60,465 bases of DNA from assembly GCF_009769385.1 (NCBI RefSeq), contig NZ_ML775963.1:173084-233548 (forward strand). The letters are read 5' to 3'. Positions within the stretch are counted from its first letter, which is position 1; every line of letters starts with the position of its first letter. The position numbers and the translations under genes are program-made. Shown here in pieces: positions 51,068 to 59,196 of the stretch. This DNA is from Saccharothrix deserti. Lineage in GTDB: Bacteria; Actinomycetota; Actinomycetes; Mycobacteriales; Pseudonocardiaceae. The notes under the pieces were generated by a model. It did not search any database. It saw only the letters and a list, made by a program, of their open reading frames with translations, and was not told the origin of the DNA.

Positions 51068-51378
51068 CCCCGTGCCTTTCCGGTGAAGCCGAACGCGTTG
51101 TCGAGGTCGACGTTCTCGTAGAGGTCGGCGACCTCCTTGAGGCCCTGGCACATGTCGGCGATGGTCTCCGTGGCCTGGCCGAGGATGTCCTGGGACGAAC
51201 CGGCCGTCTTGAGCAGGAACTGGGCCAGGAACGAGCCGAACACGCCGAAGGCTTCGGTCGACAGCGACGGGTCAGCGGTGTTGGTGGCCGAGAGCATCCG
51301 CTGCGTCAGCTGGTCGACCGTGCCAGCGTGCGCCCGGATCTGCTCCGGGCTCACGTTGAACGAGTCGAACATGGTCAT
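51064..51378 (-). CDS. EspC-like type VII secretion target
   Basis: A 104-aa helical protein of the ESX-1 secretion-associated EspC type. It starts FNVSPEQIRAHAGTVDQLTQ, the family signature, and continues with FGVFGSFLAQFLLKTAG and a C-terminal helix ENVDLDNAF that may serve as a secretion signal. It sits between a YbaB gene and the WXG gene, the usual order of substrate operons. Likely exported with the WXG protein by a system encoded elsewhere. Confidence 0.82.
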   Translation of the reverse strand: MTMFDSFNVSPEQIRAHAGTVDQLTQRMLSATNTADPSLSTEAFGVFGSFLAQFLLKTAGSSQDILGQATETIADMCQGLKEVADLYENVDLDNAFGFTGKARG

Positions 51379-51389
51379 CTACCCCCTGC

Positions 51390-51833
51390 TCAGGCCATGA
51401 CATCGGGTGGGTTGGTGAAGTAGTCGTCATCGGGCCTGACGTCTCGACGCTGGATCTCCGGCGCCGGTTCCACGGCATCCGTGCCGTCACCCGAATAGCC
51501 GTTCGGCATCTTCGCCTTGACGAACTCCAGCGCCGGGCTGTCGCCGACGAACTCGGTCATGATCTCGACGACCTTGCCCGCGGCGGCGCGCTGCGCCTGC
51601 GCGACGGCGGTCATGATCGCGCCGGAGATCCGCTCCGGGTCCTCGCCCCGCAGTTGCGGGCGCAGGATCAGGTCGGTCAACGCGCCCGAGGCGTTGACAG
51701 TGACCGTGATCAGGCCGTCCGGTGACGTCGCGCTGCCGCCGACACCCCCGAGCTGCGTCTCGACCTGGGCGGCGTTCCGCTTGGCCTGGTCGATCTTCTC
51801 TCCGTACTGCGCGAGCCACTGGTCCGGCTCCAT
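51390..51833 (-). CDS. YbaB/EbfC family protein
   Basis: A 147-aa protein with a YbaB/EbfC fold at ~8-100: a long helix, then GLITVTVNASGALTDLILRP as the strand pair, then a helix. YbaB proteins bind DNA, but in actinomycetes many precede EspC/WXG genes and may act as chaperones or scaffold. ATG 51833 has GAGGGG five bases upstream. First gene of a three-gene leftward operon. Confidence 0.85.
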   Translation of the reverse strand: MEPDQWLAQYGEKIDQAKRNAAQVETQLGGVGGSATSPDGLITVTVNASGALTDLILRPQLRGEDPERISGAIMTAVAQAQRAAAGKVVEIMTEFVGDSPALEFVKAKMPNGYSGDGTDAVEPAPEIQRRDVRPDDDYFTNPPDVMA

Positions 51834-51892
51834 GTTCACCCCTCACGGCAACGGGGCTTGCGGCCCTACTGCGCATTCGACCCGTCGACAGA

Positions 51893-51930
51893 CGATTCGG
51901 TTCCCGGCGACGTATCGTTTCACCGAATCG
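51893..51930. promoter_or_regulatory. Inverted repeat in the promoter of the YbaB operon
   Basis: CGATTCGGT (51893-51901) is the exact reverse complement of ACCGAATCG (51922-51930) with 20 bp between. It lies 60-97 bp before the YbaB start, in the divergent region shared with the small XRE gene, whose product could bind it. Confidence 0.5.
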
Positions 51931-52026
51931 TGATTTACGGGCACGACACCGGCGGATACCACCATTCGGTCTATTCTGTGAATTGTTTACTTGCCGATCT
52001 GTTGGGTTTTCGCAACACTTCGTAGC

Positions 52027-52290
52027 ATGAGTCCGGTGCGCCGAGGCCCCGGGCAGCCGATCCACAACCGGATCGGGGTGCTCAGGGTCGAGCGGGGTAT
52101 GACGAGGGCGGTGCTGGCCAAGGCGGTGGAGGTCAATCCGCAGACGATCGGCGCGTTGGAGCGGGGCGACCACTACCCCAGCCTCGACCTGGCGCTGCGG
52201 ATCTGCGACGTTTTCGGTCTCCCCGTGGAGGCGGTGTTCAGCCGCACGCCGTTCGAGCCGCTGTCGAGCCAGGTCTACGGCTTGGCCTAG
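52027..52290 (+). CDS. Small XRE-family regulator
   Basis: An 87-aa protein that is almost only an HTH: NRIGVLRVERGMTRAVLAKA, then VNPQTIGALERGDHYPSLDL and ICDVFGLPVEAVF, as in YgzD/Xre-like regulators linked to ABC exporters. It precedes a Nat-type ABC transporter by 53 bp and probably regulates it. The C-terminal codons plus stop are duplicated with an 18-bp period (52271-52282 and 52289-52300). Confidence 0.88.
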   Translation: MSPVRRGPGQPIHNRIGVLRVERGMTRAVLAKAVEVNPQTIGALERGDHYPSLDLALRICDVFGLPVEAVFSRTPFEPLSSQVYGLA

Positions 52291-52326
52291 GTCTACGGCT
52301 GGTCATGGCTGGTCACGACTGGTCAC
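52271..52326. repeat. 18-bp and 10-bp tandem repeats between XRE and ABC genes
   Basis: AGGTCTACGGCT occurs at 52271 and 52289, the first inside the XRE gene and the second after its stop. Then three 10-bp units GGCTGGTCAT, GGCTGGTCAC, GACTGGTCAC fill 52297-52326. Repeats spaced by one helical turn just before the ABC gene could serve as a regulator site. Confidence 0.75.
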
Positions 52327-52343
52327 AACAGGAGGAGAGCACC

Positions 52344-53270
52344 GTGGCACAGGGCCGCACGGTTCTGGGAGAGCTGGAGATCGACCAGGTCTCCAAGCGC
52401 TACGGGGAGGTCGTCGCGTTGGACGGGATGACCTTCGACGTGCGGGCGGGCGAGCTGTTCGGGTTCGTCGGCAGCAACGGGGCCGGCAAGACCACCACGA
52501 TGCGCATCGCGCTGGGTGTGCTCGCCGCCGACTCGGGCCAGGTGCGGTGGAACGGCGAGCCGATCACCTTCGAGACCCGCCGCCGGATCGGCTACATGCC
52601 CGAGGAGCGCGGCCTCTACCCGAAGATGAAGGTGCACGACCAGCTCGTGTACCTGGCCGAGCTGCACGGCATGTCCACCAACGCCGCCCACCGGTCCGCG
52701 GACAACTGGATCGCCCGCCTCGGCCTGCGCGACCGCAGTCACGACGAGGTGCAGAAGCTCAGCCTGGGCAACCAGCAGCGCGTCCAGTTGGCGGCGGCGC
52801 TGGTGCACGAGCCGGACGTGCTGGTGCTGGACGAGCCGTTCTCCGGCCTGGACCCGGTCGCGGTGGACGTGATGAGCCAGGTGCTGCGCGAGAAGGCCGC
52901 GAGCGGTGTGCCCGTGGTGTTCTCCAGCCACCAGCTGGATCTCGTGGAACGGTTGTGCGACCGGGTCGGCATCGTGCGCCGAGGCACCCTCGTCGCGTGC
53001 GGCCCGGTGGACGAACTGCGCGCCGGCGGCGACTCGAAGCTGGTCGTTGACGCACCACAGGCACCCGCCGGCTGGGCCGACCACCTGCCCGGCGTTCGGT
53101 CCGCGCACACGTCGTCCGGCCGCACGGTGGTGGACCTGGCCCCGGACGGCGACGACCAGGTGGTGCTGCGCGCCGCCCTGGACACAGGCCCGGTGCACGA
53201 GTTCTCCCGGCAGCGCCCCTCGCTGACCGAGTTGTTCCGCAGCGTGGTGACCGAGGAGTCCGCGGCATGA
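52344..53270 (+). CDS. ABC transporter ATP-binding protein (NatA-like)
   Basis: A 308-aa ABC ATPase. Walker A is GSNGAGKTTT (~residues 40-49), the signature is LSLGNQQRVQLA (~135) and Walker B is VLVLDEPFSG (~155), with the switch His in SSHQLD. The C-terminal ~80 residues form the accessory domain seen in Na+/drug exporters. GTG 52344 has AGGAGG nine bases upstream. It overlaps the permease gene by four bases. Confidence 0.93.
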   Translation: MAQGRTVLGELEIDQVSKRYGEVVALDGMTFDVRAGELFGFVGSNGAGKTTTMRIALGVLAADSGQVRWNGEPITFETRRRIGYMPEERGLYPKMKVHDQLVYLAELHGMSTNAAHRSADNWIARLGLRDRSHDEVQKLSLGNQQRVQLAAALVHEPDVLVLDEPFSGLDPVAVDVMSQVLREKAASGVPVVFSSHQLDLVERLCDRVGIVRRGTLVACGPVDELRAGGDSKLVVDAPQAPAGWADHLPGVRSAHTSSGRTVVDLAPDGDDQVVLRAALDTGPVHEFSRQRPSLTELFRSVVTEESAA

Positions 53271-54454
53271 ACAGCATCACCCCCGGGCGGGCGGTGTTCC
53301 TGGTCTCGCGCCGGGAGTTCCTGGCCAAGGTGCGCACGAAGTCGTTCCTGTGGGGCACGCTGGTGATCGTCGCCCTGATGGCGGGGTACGTGCTGCTGCA
53401 GGCCGTGCTGTTCGACGACGCGGGCCGCGACCGGGTCGCGTTGAGCGGTCAGGCCACCGTGCTGGCGGAGCCGTTGAAGCAGACCGCCGCGTCGTTCGGC
53501 CGCGAGGTGGAGACGGTCGACGTGACCGATCCGGCGGCGGCCGAGGAGCAGGTGCGGTCGGGTGACGTGGACGCCCTGGTCACCGGTGCGCCGGACGACC
53601 TGCACGTGGTGGTGAAGGAGTCGTTGAGCGACGAGCTGCACGCCTCGATCGACCTGATCGTCAAGCAGCAGGTCCTCAACGCCCAACTGGCCGAGGCGGG
53701 CGTCGACCCGGCCGTGGCCGCGCAGAACGTGGAGCGCGCGGGCGTCGACGTGGTGGCGCTGGAGCCGGAGGACGACCGGAAGGGCCAACGGCTGGCGATC
53801 GGCCTGGTGATCGCGGCGCTGCTGTACTACTCGCTGCTGGTCTACGGGACGATGGTCGCGCAGGGCGTGGTGGAGGAGAAGTCCAGCCGGGTGGTGGAGA
53901 TCCTGCTGGCGACGCTGCGGCCGTGGCAGTTGTTGCTGGGCAAGGTCGTCGGGCTGGGCGCGGTGGGGTTGCTGCAACTGCTGCTGATCGGCGGCATCGG
54001 GCTGGTGCTGTCGTCGGCGTCCGGGGTGATCGACGTCGCGGGCGTGGCCGGTGGGGCGTTGGCGACCGGGCTGCTGTGGTACCTGCTCGGGTTCTTCTTG
54101 TACGCCACCGTTTTCGCGGCGGCGGCGTCCCTGGTGTCGCGCCAGGAGGAGCTGCAGTCGGTGCTGACGCCGATCAGCATGGCGATCGTGGTGGCGTTCG
54201 TGGTCGGCATCAACCTGATGATCAGCGACCCGACCGGGTCCGCCGTGGCGGTGATGTCGGTGCTGCCGCCGTTCGCGCCGATCCTGATGCCGGGCCGGAT
54301 GGCGATGGGTGTCGCGCCGACGTGGCAGGTGCTGCTGGCGATCGTGCTCGCGCTCCTCGCGGTCGCGGCGATCACGTGGCTGGGCGGCAAGGTGTACTCG
54401 AACGCCGTGCTGCGCACCGGCGCCCGCGTCCGCCTGCGGGACGTGCTGCGGTAG
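53267..54454 (+). CDS. ABC-2 type permease (NatB-like)
   Basis: A 395-aa membrane protein with an N-terminal helix (~24-45), a large extracytoplasmic domain (~50-175) and five more helices. It has the NatB-type motif VAQGVVEEKSSRVVEILLAT before the second helix and a C-terminal ABC-2 segment. With the ATPase it forms an efflux pump for Na+, antibiotic or peptide. ATG 53267 overlaps the ATPase stop (ATGA). Confidence 0.9.
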   Translation: MNSITPGRAVFLVSRREFLAKVRTKSFLWGTLVIVALMAGYVLLQAVLFDDAGRDRVALSGQATVLAEPLKQTAASFGREVETVDVTDPAAAEEQVRSGDVDALVTGAPDDLHVVVKESLSDELHASIDLIVKQQVLNAQLAEAGVDPAVAAQNVERAGVDVVALEPEDDRKGQRLAIGLVIAALLYYSLLVYGTMVAQGVVEEKSSRVVEILLATLRPWQLLLGKVVGLGAVGLLQLLLIGGIGLVLSSASGVIDVAGVAGGALATGLLWYLLGFFLYATVFAAAASLVSRQEELQSVLTPISMAIVVAFVVGINLMISDPTGSAVAVMSVLPPFAPILMPGRMAMGVAPTWQVLLAIVLALLAVAAITWLGGKVYSNAVLRTGARVRLRDVLR

Positions 54455-54470
54455 CCCTCGCGTTCCCTTG

Positions 54471-54532
54471 GCTGTCCGCTAGAGCCGTCCGCTAAAGCTG
54501 TCCGCTAGAGCTGTCCACTGGTTGTCCACAGG
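54471..54532. repeat. 13-bp tandem repeats after the ABC permease
   Basis: GCTGTCCGCTAGA (54471-54483), GCCGTCCGCTAAA (54484-54496), GCTGTCCGCTAGA (54497-54509), then decayed copies GCTGTCCACT and GTTGTCCACAGG. They lie between the permease stop and PadR. Function unknown. The rest of 54455-54658 has no gene. Confidence 0.85.
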
Positions 54533-54658
54533 CGCAGGCTCGACGGCCTGGAATTGTCGCCCCCTCCTGGCAAGATCAAATCAAGGGATCCCCTTGGCGG
54601 GGACCCCTGCTACAGCGCTCGCCGTGGCATAGTCGATTTCGACTGTTAGATTTCGGCC

Positions 54659-55228
54659 ATGCCACGTCGCGCGCTCGACAACCCGCTGGTGCTCGCGGTG
54701 CTGGGCCTGCTGCTGGAGAACCCGGCGCACCCGTACCAGATGCTCTCCGAGCTGCGGAAACGCGGCGAGAACCGCGCCACCGTGATCAGCCGGGGCACGC
54801 TCTACGACATCGTCGAGGCGCTGGTGGCGGCCGGATGGGTCGCTCCGCAGGGCAAGCAGCGCACCGGGAACCGCCCGGAACGGACCGTGTACGCGCTCAC
54901 CGACACCGGGCGCGAGGAGCTGGTGCGCCGCCTGGACAGCCAGATCCGCAACCCCCGGCGCGAGTTCACGCAGTTCGTCGGCGCGGTCGCCTACCTCGGC
55001 GCGCTCGGGCCGACCGGCGCCGTCGCGGCCCTGACCGAGCGCGCCCAGCGGCTGTCCGACCGCGTCGAGGCCGACGAGAGCCACCTGGCCGAAGTGCTGG
55101 AAAGCGGCGTGCCCCGGTTGCACGTCATCGAGGCCGAGTACGCGCTGCGCCTGGCCCGCGCCGAACTGGAGTGGATCGGCACGGTCGTGGACGAGATCCG
55201 CGTCGGCTCGCTGACGTGGCCCACCTGA
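54659..55228 (+). CDS. PadR family transcriptional regulator
   Basis: A 189-aa PadR regulator. The winged HTH is at ~8-80: LAVLGLLLENPAHPYQMLSE, then TVISRGTLYDIVEALVAAGW and ERTVYALTDTGREEL. The C-terminal helices (~95-185) dimerise. PadR proteins usually control efflux pumps or detoxification genes; the Nat-type exporter upstream is a candidate target. A broken glycosidase-like gene follows. Confidence 0.88.
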   Translation: MPRRALDNPLVLAVLGLLLENPAHPYQMLSELRKRGENRATVISRGTLYDIVEALVAAGWVAPQGKQRTGNRPERTVYALTDTGREELVRRLDSQIRNPRREFTQFVGAVAYLGALGPTGAVAALTERAQRLSDRVEADESHLAEVLESGVPRLHVIEAEYALRLARAELEWIGTVVDEIRVGSLTWPT

Positions 55229-55248
55229 CCGAACGAGAGGACGAACCC

Positions 55249-55847
55249 GTGTCCACCGACCACGACAAGCTGCTCTTCGGGATCTACCCGGGCGGGATCA
55301 CCGGTGACGACAGCGGCGGCCTGGCCACCGGCGCGCCCGACGACCCTGAGCGGATCTCGGCGGCACTGGATCGACTGCAGGGTGAGCCGGGCCGTCCCTT
55401 CCTGGTGCGCGCCTACGTCGGCTTCGACGACACCACCCCGAACGGCGCACCGCACCCGACCGCGACGCCGTCCGACGCCGCCCGGTACGCGCAGCGGGGA
55501 CGCCGCCTCGACCTGGTTGCGCAGTACCAGTCCGCCTCCGGTGACGTCGCGGGCTACTGCGACTTCCTGCGCGACCTGGTCGAGCAGTACGGCGCGGTGA
55601 CCGACACGCTCCAGGTGACCGAGGAGCCGAACGTCCCCGGCAAGCCGAGGTCGTCGACACCGTGATCCGGACCACCGCCGCGAACGCACGACGTCTGGGC
55701 ATCGGCGGCTACACGCACTTCGCGCTCCGCGACGCCGACAGCGCGAAATCCGGGCTGTTCCACCGGTTCGGCCTCACCACCGACGACTACACCCCCAAAC
55801 CCGCGTTCGACACCTACCGCGCGCTCATCGCCGAACTGGGCCGCTGA
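55249..55847 (+). pseudogene. Glycoside-hydrolase-like pseudogene with internal deletion and frameshift
   Basis: The first part (55249-55665, GTG start) encodes LLFGIYPGGITGDDSGGLAT and stops being family-like at VTEEPNVPG. The second part is in another frame, from ~55643 to 55847, with [20 protein letters not shown] and ending [20 protein letters not shown]. As I recall the family, intact proteins carry a middle of over 100 residues between these parts. Here it is missing and the joint is a short CCCCGGC shared by both flanks, so a deletion between microrepeats is likely. 599 bp is not a multiple of three. Confidence 0.7.
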
Positions 55848-55876
55848 ACCGGCGGATTCCCCGTCGTGCCAACGAA

Positions 55877-55909
55877 AAGGCCCGCACCGGGCGAACGGGT
55901 GCGGGCCTT
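55877..55909. terminator. Bidirectional terminator
   Basis: AAGGCCCGCACC (55877-55888) pairs with GGTGCGGGCCTT (55898-55909) around 9 nt. It lies between the pseudogene and the convergent gltA. Confidence 0.9.
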
Positions 55910-55940
55910 CGGTGGAGCCGGGTCGGCGGTGAAGCCGTTG

Positions 55941-55969
55941 TCAGCGCTGAAAAAAGGGGGTCAGCGCTG
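55941..55969. repeat. Duplicated gltA stop region
   Basis: TCAGCGCTG occurs at 55941-55949 and 55961-55969 (20-bp period). The second copy contains the gltA stop codon on the minus strand. Confidence 0.8.
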
Positions 55970-57274
55970 GTCGAGCGGCACGAAGTTGCGCTCCGGGGAA
56001 CCGACGTAGACCTGCCGCGGGCGGCCGATCTTGGTGGCCGGGTCCTCGATCATCTCGCGCCAGTGCGCGATCCAGCCGGGCAGCCGGCCCAGGGCGAACA
56101 GCACGGTGAAGAACTTCGTCGGGAAGCCCATCGCCCGGTAGATCAGGCCGGTGTAGAAGTCGACGTTCGGGTACAGCTTCCGCTCGACGAAGTAGTCGTC
56201 GGCGAGCGCCGTCTCCTCCAACGCCTTGGCGATGTCCAGCAGTTCGTCGGAAGCGCCGAGCTTGCCCAGGATCTCGTCGGCCGTCTTCTTGATGATCGCG
56301 GCGCGCGGGTCGTAGTTCTTGTAGACCCGGTGGCCGAAGCCCATCAGGCGGACGCCGTCCTCCTTGTTCTTGACCTTGTTCACGAACGCGGAGACGTCAC
56401 CGCCCTCGCGCCGGATCTTCTCCAGCATCTCCAGCACCGCGGAGTTCGCGCCGCCGTGCAGCGGGCCGAACAACGCGTTGATGCCGGCCGAGATGGACGC
56501 GAACAGGTTCGCCTCGGACGAGCCGACCAGCCGCACGGTCGACGTGGAGCAGTTCTGCTCGTGGTCGGCGTGCAGCACGAACAGCAGGTCGAGCGCCCGC
56601 ACCAGGTCGGGGTCGACGTCGTACGGCTCGGCCGGGAAGCCGAACGTCATGCGCAGGAAGTTGTCCACCAGACCCAGGGAGTTGTCCGGGTACAGGAACG
56701 GCTGGCCCACGGACTTCTTGTAGGCGTACGCCGCGATGGTGGGAACCTTGGCCAGCAGGCGGATCGTGGAGATCTCCACCTGGTTGGCGTCGAACGGGCT
56801 GAGGCTGTCCTGGTAGAACGTCGACAGCGCGGAGACCGCCGAGGACAGCACGGGCATGGGGTGGGCGTCACGCGGGAAGCCGTCGAAGAACCGTTTCAGG
56901 TCCTCGTGCAGCAGCGTGTGCCGGCTGATCTTGGAGGAGAATTCCTCGAGCTGGGCCTGGGTCGGCAGCTCGCCGTAGATCAGCAGGTAGCTGACCTCGA
57001 GGAAGTTCGACTTCTCGGCGAGCTGCTCGATCGGGTAGCCGCGGTAGCGCAGGATGCCCGCGTCACCGTCGATGTAGGTGATCTCGGAGGAGCAGGACGC
57101 GGTGTTGACGAACCCGCTGTCCAGGGTGACCAAGCCGGTGGTGGCCAGCAGCTTCCCGAGATCGATACCGGGCGCACCTTCGGTGGCCGGTACTACCTTC
57201 ATCTCGTGCTCTCCGCCCGGATGGCGCAGCGCGACGGTACGGGTGTCGTTCGGCGCAATCGTCGCGTCGGGCAT
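55961..57274 (-). CDS. gltA: Citrate synthase (type II)
   Basis: A 437-aa citrate synthase condensing acetyl-CoA and oxaloacetate, the first step of the TCA cycle. Catalytic and binding sites are visible: [31 protein letters not shown] and [20 protein letters not shown] (His, His and Asp). The N-terminal strand domain [20 protein letters not shown] marks the hexameric, GltA-type enzyme. Length is normal. The upstream 57275-57543 interval must carry its promoter and the end of the kinase operon. Confidence 0.96.
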   Translation of the reverse strand: MPDATIAPNDTRTVALRHPGGEHEMKVVPATEGAPGIDLGKLLATTGLVTLDSGFVNTASCSSEITYIDGDAGILRYRGYPIEQLAEKSNFLEVSYLLIYGELPTQAQLEEFSSKISRHTLLHEDLKRFFDGFPRDAHPMPVLSSAVSALSTFYQDSLSPFDANQVEISTIRLLAKVPTIAAYAYKKSVGQPFLYPDNSLGLVDNFLRMTFGFPAEPYDVDPDLVRALDLLFVLHADHEQNCSTSTVRLVGSSEANLFASISAGINALFGPLHGGANSAVLEMLEKIRREGGDVSAFVNKVKNKEDGVRLMGFGHRVYKNYDPRAAIIKKTADEILGKLGASDELLDIAKALEETALADDYFVERKLYPNVDFYTGLIYRAMGFPTKFFTVLFALGRLPGWIAHWREMIEDPATKIGRPRQVYVGSPERNFVPLDQR

Positions 57275-57502
57275 GCAGAGTCCCTCTCACGCTAGGGCGG
57301 GGTGGCTCATGCGGGTCTCGCACGCCTGCGCGCGGGCGTGGGATCGCCCCGCACCGCAGCACCACCCCGTTGGGGTCCTGTCAGTTCACCCACGCTAGTC
57401 AGCGGACGACCCGCCACACAGCCGCGGTGTGAACCGATTCTGCGAGGTGGGACCGGCATCACATCCGGATGCATGGGTGGCTAGCGTGCGTCCAACCACC
57501 GT

Positions 57503-57540
57503 AGCCCTTTCGGGCTGTTCCTCCACCTCACACGGGGTGA
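57503..57540 (-). terminator. Hairpins downstream of the PfkB kinase gene
   Basis: On the minus strand after the kinase stop, CTCAC/GTGAG forms a small hairpin, followed by AGCCC-GAAA-GGGCT (57503-57516). No T-run. A probable terminator for the kinase operon. Confidence 0.5.
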
Positions 57541-57543
57541 GAG

Positions 57544-58482
57544 CTAGGTCATCTCCAACTCGCGTTTGTACGGCGGCTCGGCGCCCGCGCGGGAGCACGT
57601 GATGGCCGCCGCCGTGCCCGCGTAGGACAGCGCCTCACGCCACTTCCCGGCGTCCAGACCTCGGACGGCCTCGACGGACAGCGCGTCGTGGTTGTGCAGC
57701 CAGGCCAGCAGAGCGCCCTGCACGGTGTCCCCCGCGCCGATGGTGTCGACGACGTCCACGGGGGTCGGTGGGACGCGAATCACGTCGCCGGAGGACGTCA
57801 GCACGGCCAGTCCGTCGCCGCCCCGGGTCAGCACGACCGCGCCCGGCCCGGCGCCCTGCCAGTCGCGCACGACCTCCAGCACCTCGTCCTCGGGCGCGTC
57901 CTCGGGCAGGTCGGCCAGCCACCGGGCGTCTTCGACGGACACCTTCAGCAGGCCGACGTGCGGCAGCCACGAGTCGTAACGGTCCCGATACGCCATGGGG
58001 TCGTGGATGAGGCCCGCGCGGATGTTCGGGTCGAGCACGGTGAGCGCGCCGCGTTCGGCCTCGCGCCACAGCACCCGCTCGTACGTGCTCGCGCCCGGCT
58101 CCAGCACCATCGACAGCGTCCCGAAGGACACCGCCCGGGTGCCTGCGGGCAGCGGCCCCGGATCGGTCACCTGGCGGTCCGCGGTGCCCTCGACGTAGAA
58201 CGAGTAGCGCGCCGACCCGTCGTCGGCCAGACCGACCACGGCCAACGTCGTGGGCTGGTCGCTGCGCTGGACCAGATCGGTGCGGACGCCGGAGGCGTGC
58301 AGCCGTTCGATCAGCCGGTCGCCGAACAGGTCGGACGAGACGCGGGACAGGAAGCTCACCGGCGCTTCGAGCCGCCCGGCGGCCACGGCCACGTTGTACG
58401 GGCCGCCGCCGAGCCTCGGCGCGAGGTTCCCGTCGGGCGTGGGCACCAGGTCGACCAGCGCCTCACCAGCAACGACGATCAC
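57544..58482 (-). CDS. PfkB family carbohydrate kinase
   Basis: A 312-aa ribokinase/fructokinase-type enzyme. Sugar binding is at the N-terminus (VVAGEALVDLVPTPDGN, LGGGPYNVAVAAGRL, which is the first PfkB signature). The second signature VDTIGAGDTVQGALLAWL (~250) holds the catalytic Asp. Fructose is a likely substrate by family resemblance. The GTG start overlaps the TetR stop, so they are one operon. Confidence 0.9.
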   Translation of the reverse strand: MIVVAGEALVDLVPTPDGNLAPRLGGGPYNVAVAAGRLEAPVSFLSRVSSDLFGDRLIERLHASGVRTDLVQRSDQPTTLAVVGLADDGSARYSFYVEGTADRQVTDPGPLPAGTRAVSFGTLSMVLEPGASTYERVLWREAERGALTVLDPNIRAGLIHDPMAYRDRYDSWLPHVGLLKVSVEDARWLADLPEDAPEDEVLEVVRDWQGAGPGAVVLTRGGDGLAVLTSSGDVIRVPPTPVDVVDTIGAGDTVQGALLAWLHNHDALSVEAVRGLDAGKWREALSYAGTAAAITCSRAGAEPPYKRELEMT

Positions 58483-59075
58483 GAGTGGCTCCGTTCTCTC
58501 CGCAACCCGTCCAGCAGCAGTTCGCCCAGCGCGGTGAACGCCTCGGCGTCCGACACACCCGCGCGCCGGGGCAGCACACCGGTCTGGATGCCCTCGATGA
58601 GCAGACCGGCCATTTCGGCGATGAGGGTCGCATGCACGTCCCGGAACACCCCGTCCCGGACCCCCTCCTGGATGAACTCGCGGATCCGCTCGGCCGCCGC
58701 ACGCGCGTTGCGCTCGTAGGTGGTGCGTGTGGGGGCGAACGCGGACACGTCGGTGATGAACTGCGCCGACGCCCGCCTCAGCTCCTCCGCCGCGCCCGCG
58801 AGGTACGTGCCGACGCGGACGCGCACGTCCTTGACGTCGGCGATGCGCTGTTCGATCCGCTCGGCCGCGCCCTTGAAGTACCGGCCGACGACGCGCACGG
58901 CCAGCTGTTCCTTGCTCGCGGCCAGCGCGTACAGGGTGGACTTGGAGCAGTGCAGGCGTGCCGCGAGGTCGTCCAGCGTGAAGTGCGCGAACCCCTCGGC
59001 GAGCACGAGTGCCTCAAGCCGGCCCAGCAGCTCCACCTGCCTGGGCGTCAGCGGTCTGCGCACGATCGAGGTCAT
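58479..59075 (-). CDS. TetR family regulator facing an acyl-CoA dehydrogenase
   Basis: A 198-aa TetR regulator with HTH at ~15-60 (FTLDDLAARLHCSKSTLYAL). ATG 59075 fits the family. The C-terminal domain is helical, of a type often binding acyl-CoA. Divergent from the acyl-CoA dehydrogenase gene, with a 22-bp perfect palindrome between them, so it is probably its repressor. Co-transcribed with a sugar kinase, which is an unusual partner. Confidence 0.88.
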   Translation of the reverse strand: MTSIVRRPLTPRQVELLGRLEALVLAEGFAHFTLDDLAARLHCSKSTLYALAASKEQLAVRVVGRYFKGAAERIEQRIADVKDVRVRVGTYLAGAAEELRRASAQFITDVSAFAPTRTTYERNARAAAERIREFIQEGVRDGVFRDVHATLIAEMAGLLIEGIQTGVLPRRAGVSDAEAFTALGELLLDGLRRERSHS

Positions 59076-59107
59076 AGGCGGCAACTCTGTCACAATGCCT
59101 GAATGCA

Positions 59108-59146
59108 GTACTGGAGTACGTCCTAGAGTACTGTCGACAGTACTCT
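59108..59146. promoter_or_regulatory. TetR operator: 22-bp perfect palindrome plus weaker site
   Basis: AGAGTACTGTC (59125-59135) is followed directly by its reverse complement GACAGTACTCT (to 59146). A second site GTAC-TGGA-GTAC lies at 59108-59119. Both fall between the TetR start (59075) and the dehydrogenase start (59197). Confidence 0.8.
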
Positions 59147-59196
59147 CGTGTCTCAGTCGAGTTCCACTCGATGCCACGCCGTACCGGAGGTCGACG

